NCBI GenBank assembly: GCA_963664085.2
Contig: CAXXLO010000002.1
Location: 2,170,001 to 2,234,000 of the forward strand
Origin: Bin5 sp022821545
GTDB taxonomy: Bacteria > Chloroflexota > Anaerolineae > Caldilineales > Caldilineaceae
Length of the DNA: 64,000 nt
Reading direction: 5' to 3'
Below, piece after piece: positions 62,193 to 64,000 of the stretch (its first letter is position 1; each line of letters starts with the position of its first letter). The notes beneath the pieces were generated by a model. The model had not been told where the DNA came from. It did not search any database and saw only the letters and a list, made by a program, of their open reading frames with translations. Made by a program: the position numbers and the translations under genes.

Positions 62193-62417
62193 CGGCGGAC
62201 GGACCTGTTCAAGCTGCCGGGTCTCACGGAACTGGCGCTCGACGAACTCTACTCGGGCTATGTCATGCCCGGCTTTCAAAACGCTGTGAACAGGGCCGAG
62301 GCGGCAGCGGCCGCCCGGCGACAAGCGGAGGAACGGGCCGAGACGGAAGCGGTCGCCCGGCGTCAAGCGGAAGAAAAGTTACAGGCGCTGCGAGCCGAAT
62401 TAGCCCGAAAGCGATAA
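62193..62417 (+). pseudogene. Uma2 3' fragment
   Basis: Only the last ~74 codons of a Uma2 gene remain: RRTDLFKLPGLTELALDELY, SGYVMPGFQNAVNRAEAAA and a coiled coil ending LRAELARKR. The upstream end is abrupt, after less GC-rich DNA. Its 3' end fuses at 62409 to a 64-bp piece of the hicB-like gene that is found complete at 63688. Confidence 0.8.
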
Positions 62418-62472
62418 TACTGTTTCTTGAGGCTGCTTCCTTTACAGAGGTAATGAGCTATCTCAGCCGTCG
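62409..62472 (+). repeat. 64-bp exact direct repeat of hicB-like 3' coding sequence
   Basis: Identical to 63688-63751. In the second location it encodes part of the HicB-like tail (AIILFLEAASFTEVMSYLSR). Here it is out of context, after a Uma2 stop codon, and followed directly by the 48-bp Uma2 upstream repeat. Confidence 0.9.
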
Positions 62473-62479
62473 CCCTCCT

Positions 62480-62527
62480 CCCGCCCTTCCTTTACCCCCC
62501 AGGTCGTGCTAAAATCCCTCACGCAGA
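62480..62527 (+). repeat. 48-bp exact direct repeat, copy B (Uma2 upstream region)
   Basis: Identical to 60069-60116, with the same TAAAAT -10 candidate (62510-62515). It provides the promoter region of the Uma2 gene at 62569. Confidence 0.9.
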
Positions 62528-62568
62528 GAGGGACGCCGGTCCGCGTTCGATCTACCAAAGGAGACAGC

Positions 62569-63521
62569 ATGCAGTCGATAAAGACCCCGCGCGACCTGCC
62601 GCAAAAGCGGAAGGCCCCGCCGCGCAATCGCCGCGCGCCGGACGACGGCCGCCGCGTGACCAAAGAGGAGTACTGGGCAAAGTGGTATGAAAGTCCCTAC
62701 CCGGACATGGACGTCAGCTACGAATGGAACAACGGCATCCTGGAGGCCAAACCCTTGCCCAATCACCCCCAGATCACTCTGTATCGCTGGTTCAATCAAC
62801 TTCTGCACTGCTATGTTCAGGTCAACCCGATTGCCAAGTTTATCGATCTGGAGACGGGCGTCAGCATGACGGTACTGGATGCCGGCGAGCCGTCCGGGAA
62901 GTGGGAGGTGGTGTACAAGCCGGACATCGGGGTCGTGCTGAATGACAACCCGGCGCCGTGGGGCGCGGAAGAGTTGCGCGCCTTTGAAGGGGTCTGCGAC
63001 ATAATTGTGGAAGCGGTGTCGGATTCGACGCTTGCTGAGGTGCGCCGGGACACCGTGGAGAAGAGGCGAGGCTACGCCCTTGCCGGCGTGCAAGAGTACT
63101 ACATCTTGACCCTAAAGATCGCTACATGGGCTTCTACAGGCTGACCGCCGGGCGGCGCTACGCCGAGATCCGGCCCGGCGCCGAAGGCGTAATCGCTTCG
63201 GAAGTTCTGCCGGGCTTTCAGTTCCGGTGGTCGGATCTGCACAAGCTGCCGGACCTGGAGGAACTGGCACTGGACGAAGTATACGCCGCCTATGTCATAC
63301 CCGGCTTTCAAAACGCTGTGAATAGGGCCGAAGCGGAAGCGGTCTCCCGGCGTCAAGCGGAGGAACGGGCCGAAAGGGCAGAGGAACGGGCCGAGGGGGA
63401 AGCGGTCGCCCGGCGTCAAGCGGAGGAACGGGCCGAGGCGGAAGCGGCCGCCCGGCGTCAAGCGGAGGAACAGATACAGGCGCTGCGAGCCGAATTAGCC
63501 CGAAAGCGCCCACGTCGATGA
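62569..63521 (+). pseudogene. Uma2 family gene, copy 4, with a single-base frameshift
   Basis: The first ~180 codons give a normal Uma2 core (VTKEEYWAKWYESPYPDMDV, YKPDIGVVLN, IIVEAVSDSTLAEV, KRRGYALAGVQEYYIL). Around 63105-63108 the frame changes: the expected 'ILDPKDRYMGFYRLT' is restored by adding one base, and the rest (FQFRWSDLHKLPDLEELALD and on) is in the neighbouring frame to 63521. The C-terminal coiled coil is expanded by three near-identical ARRQAEERAE-type repeats. Either a natural deletion or a sequencing error. Confidence 0.8.
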
Positions 63522-63556
63522 AGACGCAAGATGCAGAGGAGTGAGAATTATAACGA

Positions 63557-63827
63557 ATGGAAACAACGATGTGGAAACTCGAATGCTCGATTTGGCGTGA
63601 GGATGACTGGTATGTATCCGAATGCGAAGGACTTGGAGATAGCAAGTCAGGGAAGGACTTTGCAGGAGGCGCAGGATAATCTTCAAGAAGCGATAATACT
63701 GTTTCTTGAGGCTGCTTCCTTTACAGAGGTAATGAGCTATCTCAGCCGTCGTGAATTGTCAGACCCTTCGTACCTGCATCAAAGCTTACTTCTTCCTTTC
63801 CAGGTATCACGCCCAGACTTGACGTGA
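63557..63827 (+). pseudogene. HicB-like antitoxin gene with a frameshift
   Basis: From ATG 63557 (or 63569) the frame gives METTMWKLECSIWREDDWYV then SECEGLG, the N-terminal strand pair of HicB-type antitoxins. Near 63640-63646 one extra base shifts the reading: the typical continuation IASQGRTLQEAQDNLQEAI is in the next frame and continues to 63827. GAGGAG lies upstream. No hicA is visible on either side within the window. The tail after SRRELSDP is not family-like. The last 173 bp of the window show no gene. Confidence 0.7.
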
Positions 63828-64000
63828 TCTCTCAAAGGGGATTCACCTCACTGCCAGTACATTCACAGGTGAACTCTGACTCTGGCCAAATGCGTGCGGC
63901 AGTTATGTGAAGACAGAGAAGATAGTCAATTCAGGGGCTGCGACCAATGCAACTGGCATAGCCGTTCTGGCTTCATGATTAGAAGCGTCTCTCCCGGTGA

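Noticed and set aside
62072..62512. 146-codon frame after the YIP1-like gene
   Set aside because: It overlaps the Uma2 3' fragment in another frame and picks up the hicB-like repeat by chance; it is a chimera of remnants, not a gene.

Overview
This 64 kb window looks like a chromosomal segment of a GC-rich, free-living or host-associated Chloroflexota bacterium. I would guess Anaerolineae/Caldilineales. That is inferred from gene style (many family-5 peptide/opine-type ABC importers with 'LAAC' lipoprotein signals, Uma2 nucleases, LLM oxidoreductases, several mandelate racemase/enolase-superfamily enzymes, a four-domain ribosomal S1), not from a marker phylogeny. There is no phage, transposase, CRISPR array, rRNA or recognisable tRNA.

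Layout. 1-3.5 kb: the end of a metal (Zn/Mn-type) ABC importer, then a convergent thrC-like/rnc pair. 3.6-18 kb: a catabolic block with an enolase-superfamily hydroxyproline-type dehydratase, a large uncharacterised probable toroid-fold protein, a complete family-5 ABC importer (SBP, two permeases, two ATPases), a second enolase-superfamily sugar-acid dehydratase, a sugar-phosphate isomerase-like protein and an MFS exporter. 17.9-20.7 kb: a less GC-rich island with a membrane protein/beta-barrel-like pair, toxin-antitoxin debris and an AlbA_2/Schlafen-like ATPase. 20.8-23.1 kb: a tandem duplication of a divergent enolase-superfamily gene, followed by a truncated nucleotidyltransferase remnant. 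23.5-29.2 kb: oxidoreductase, cupin, phytanoyl-CoA dioxygenase, APH-like kinase and a DUF255 thioredoxin-domain protein. 29.3-40.9 kb: one long operon with two SBPs, four permeases and only one ATPase pair. One of its SBPs has its two lobes in permuted order. 41-48.8 kb: housekeeping genes (mreB, Cys/Met-type PLP enzyme, ridA, rpsA, clpC). 48.8-50.5 kb: a less GC-rich insert (DUF3800) lying between two perfect hairpin terminators. 50.5-54.1 kb: a secreted protein, a 3-hydroxyisobutyrate dehydrogenase-like enzyme and a five-FN3 surface protein. 54.4-60 kb: a MacAB-like efflux operon interrupted by a Uma2 gene and ending in a frameshifted SH3 lipoprotein. 60-64 kb: a decaying cluster of Uma2 copies, a YIP1-like protein and HicB-like antitoxin fragments joined by exact direct repeats.

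Two patterns cut across the window. First, gene starts are repeatedly preceded by short tandem arrays with a different unit at each locus (periods 12-20 bp; at 3.9, 5.3, 20.8, 29.4, 31.4, 41.2, 46.1, 51.1 and 52.6 kb), sometimes duplicating the ribosome-binding site and start codon. Second, all three SBP-to-permease junctions carry a strong inverted repeat, although the three hairpins are unrelated in sequence. The window therefore combines a scavenging lifestyle (peptide/opine/sugar-acid import and dehydration) with unusually active small-scale duplication in non-coding DNA.
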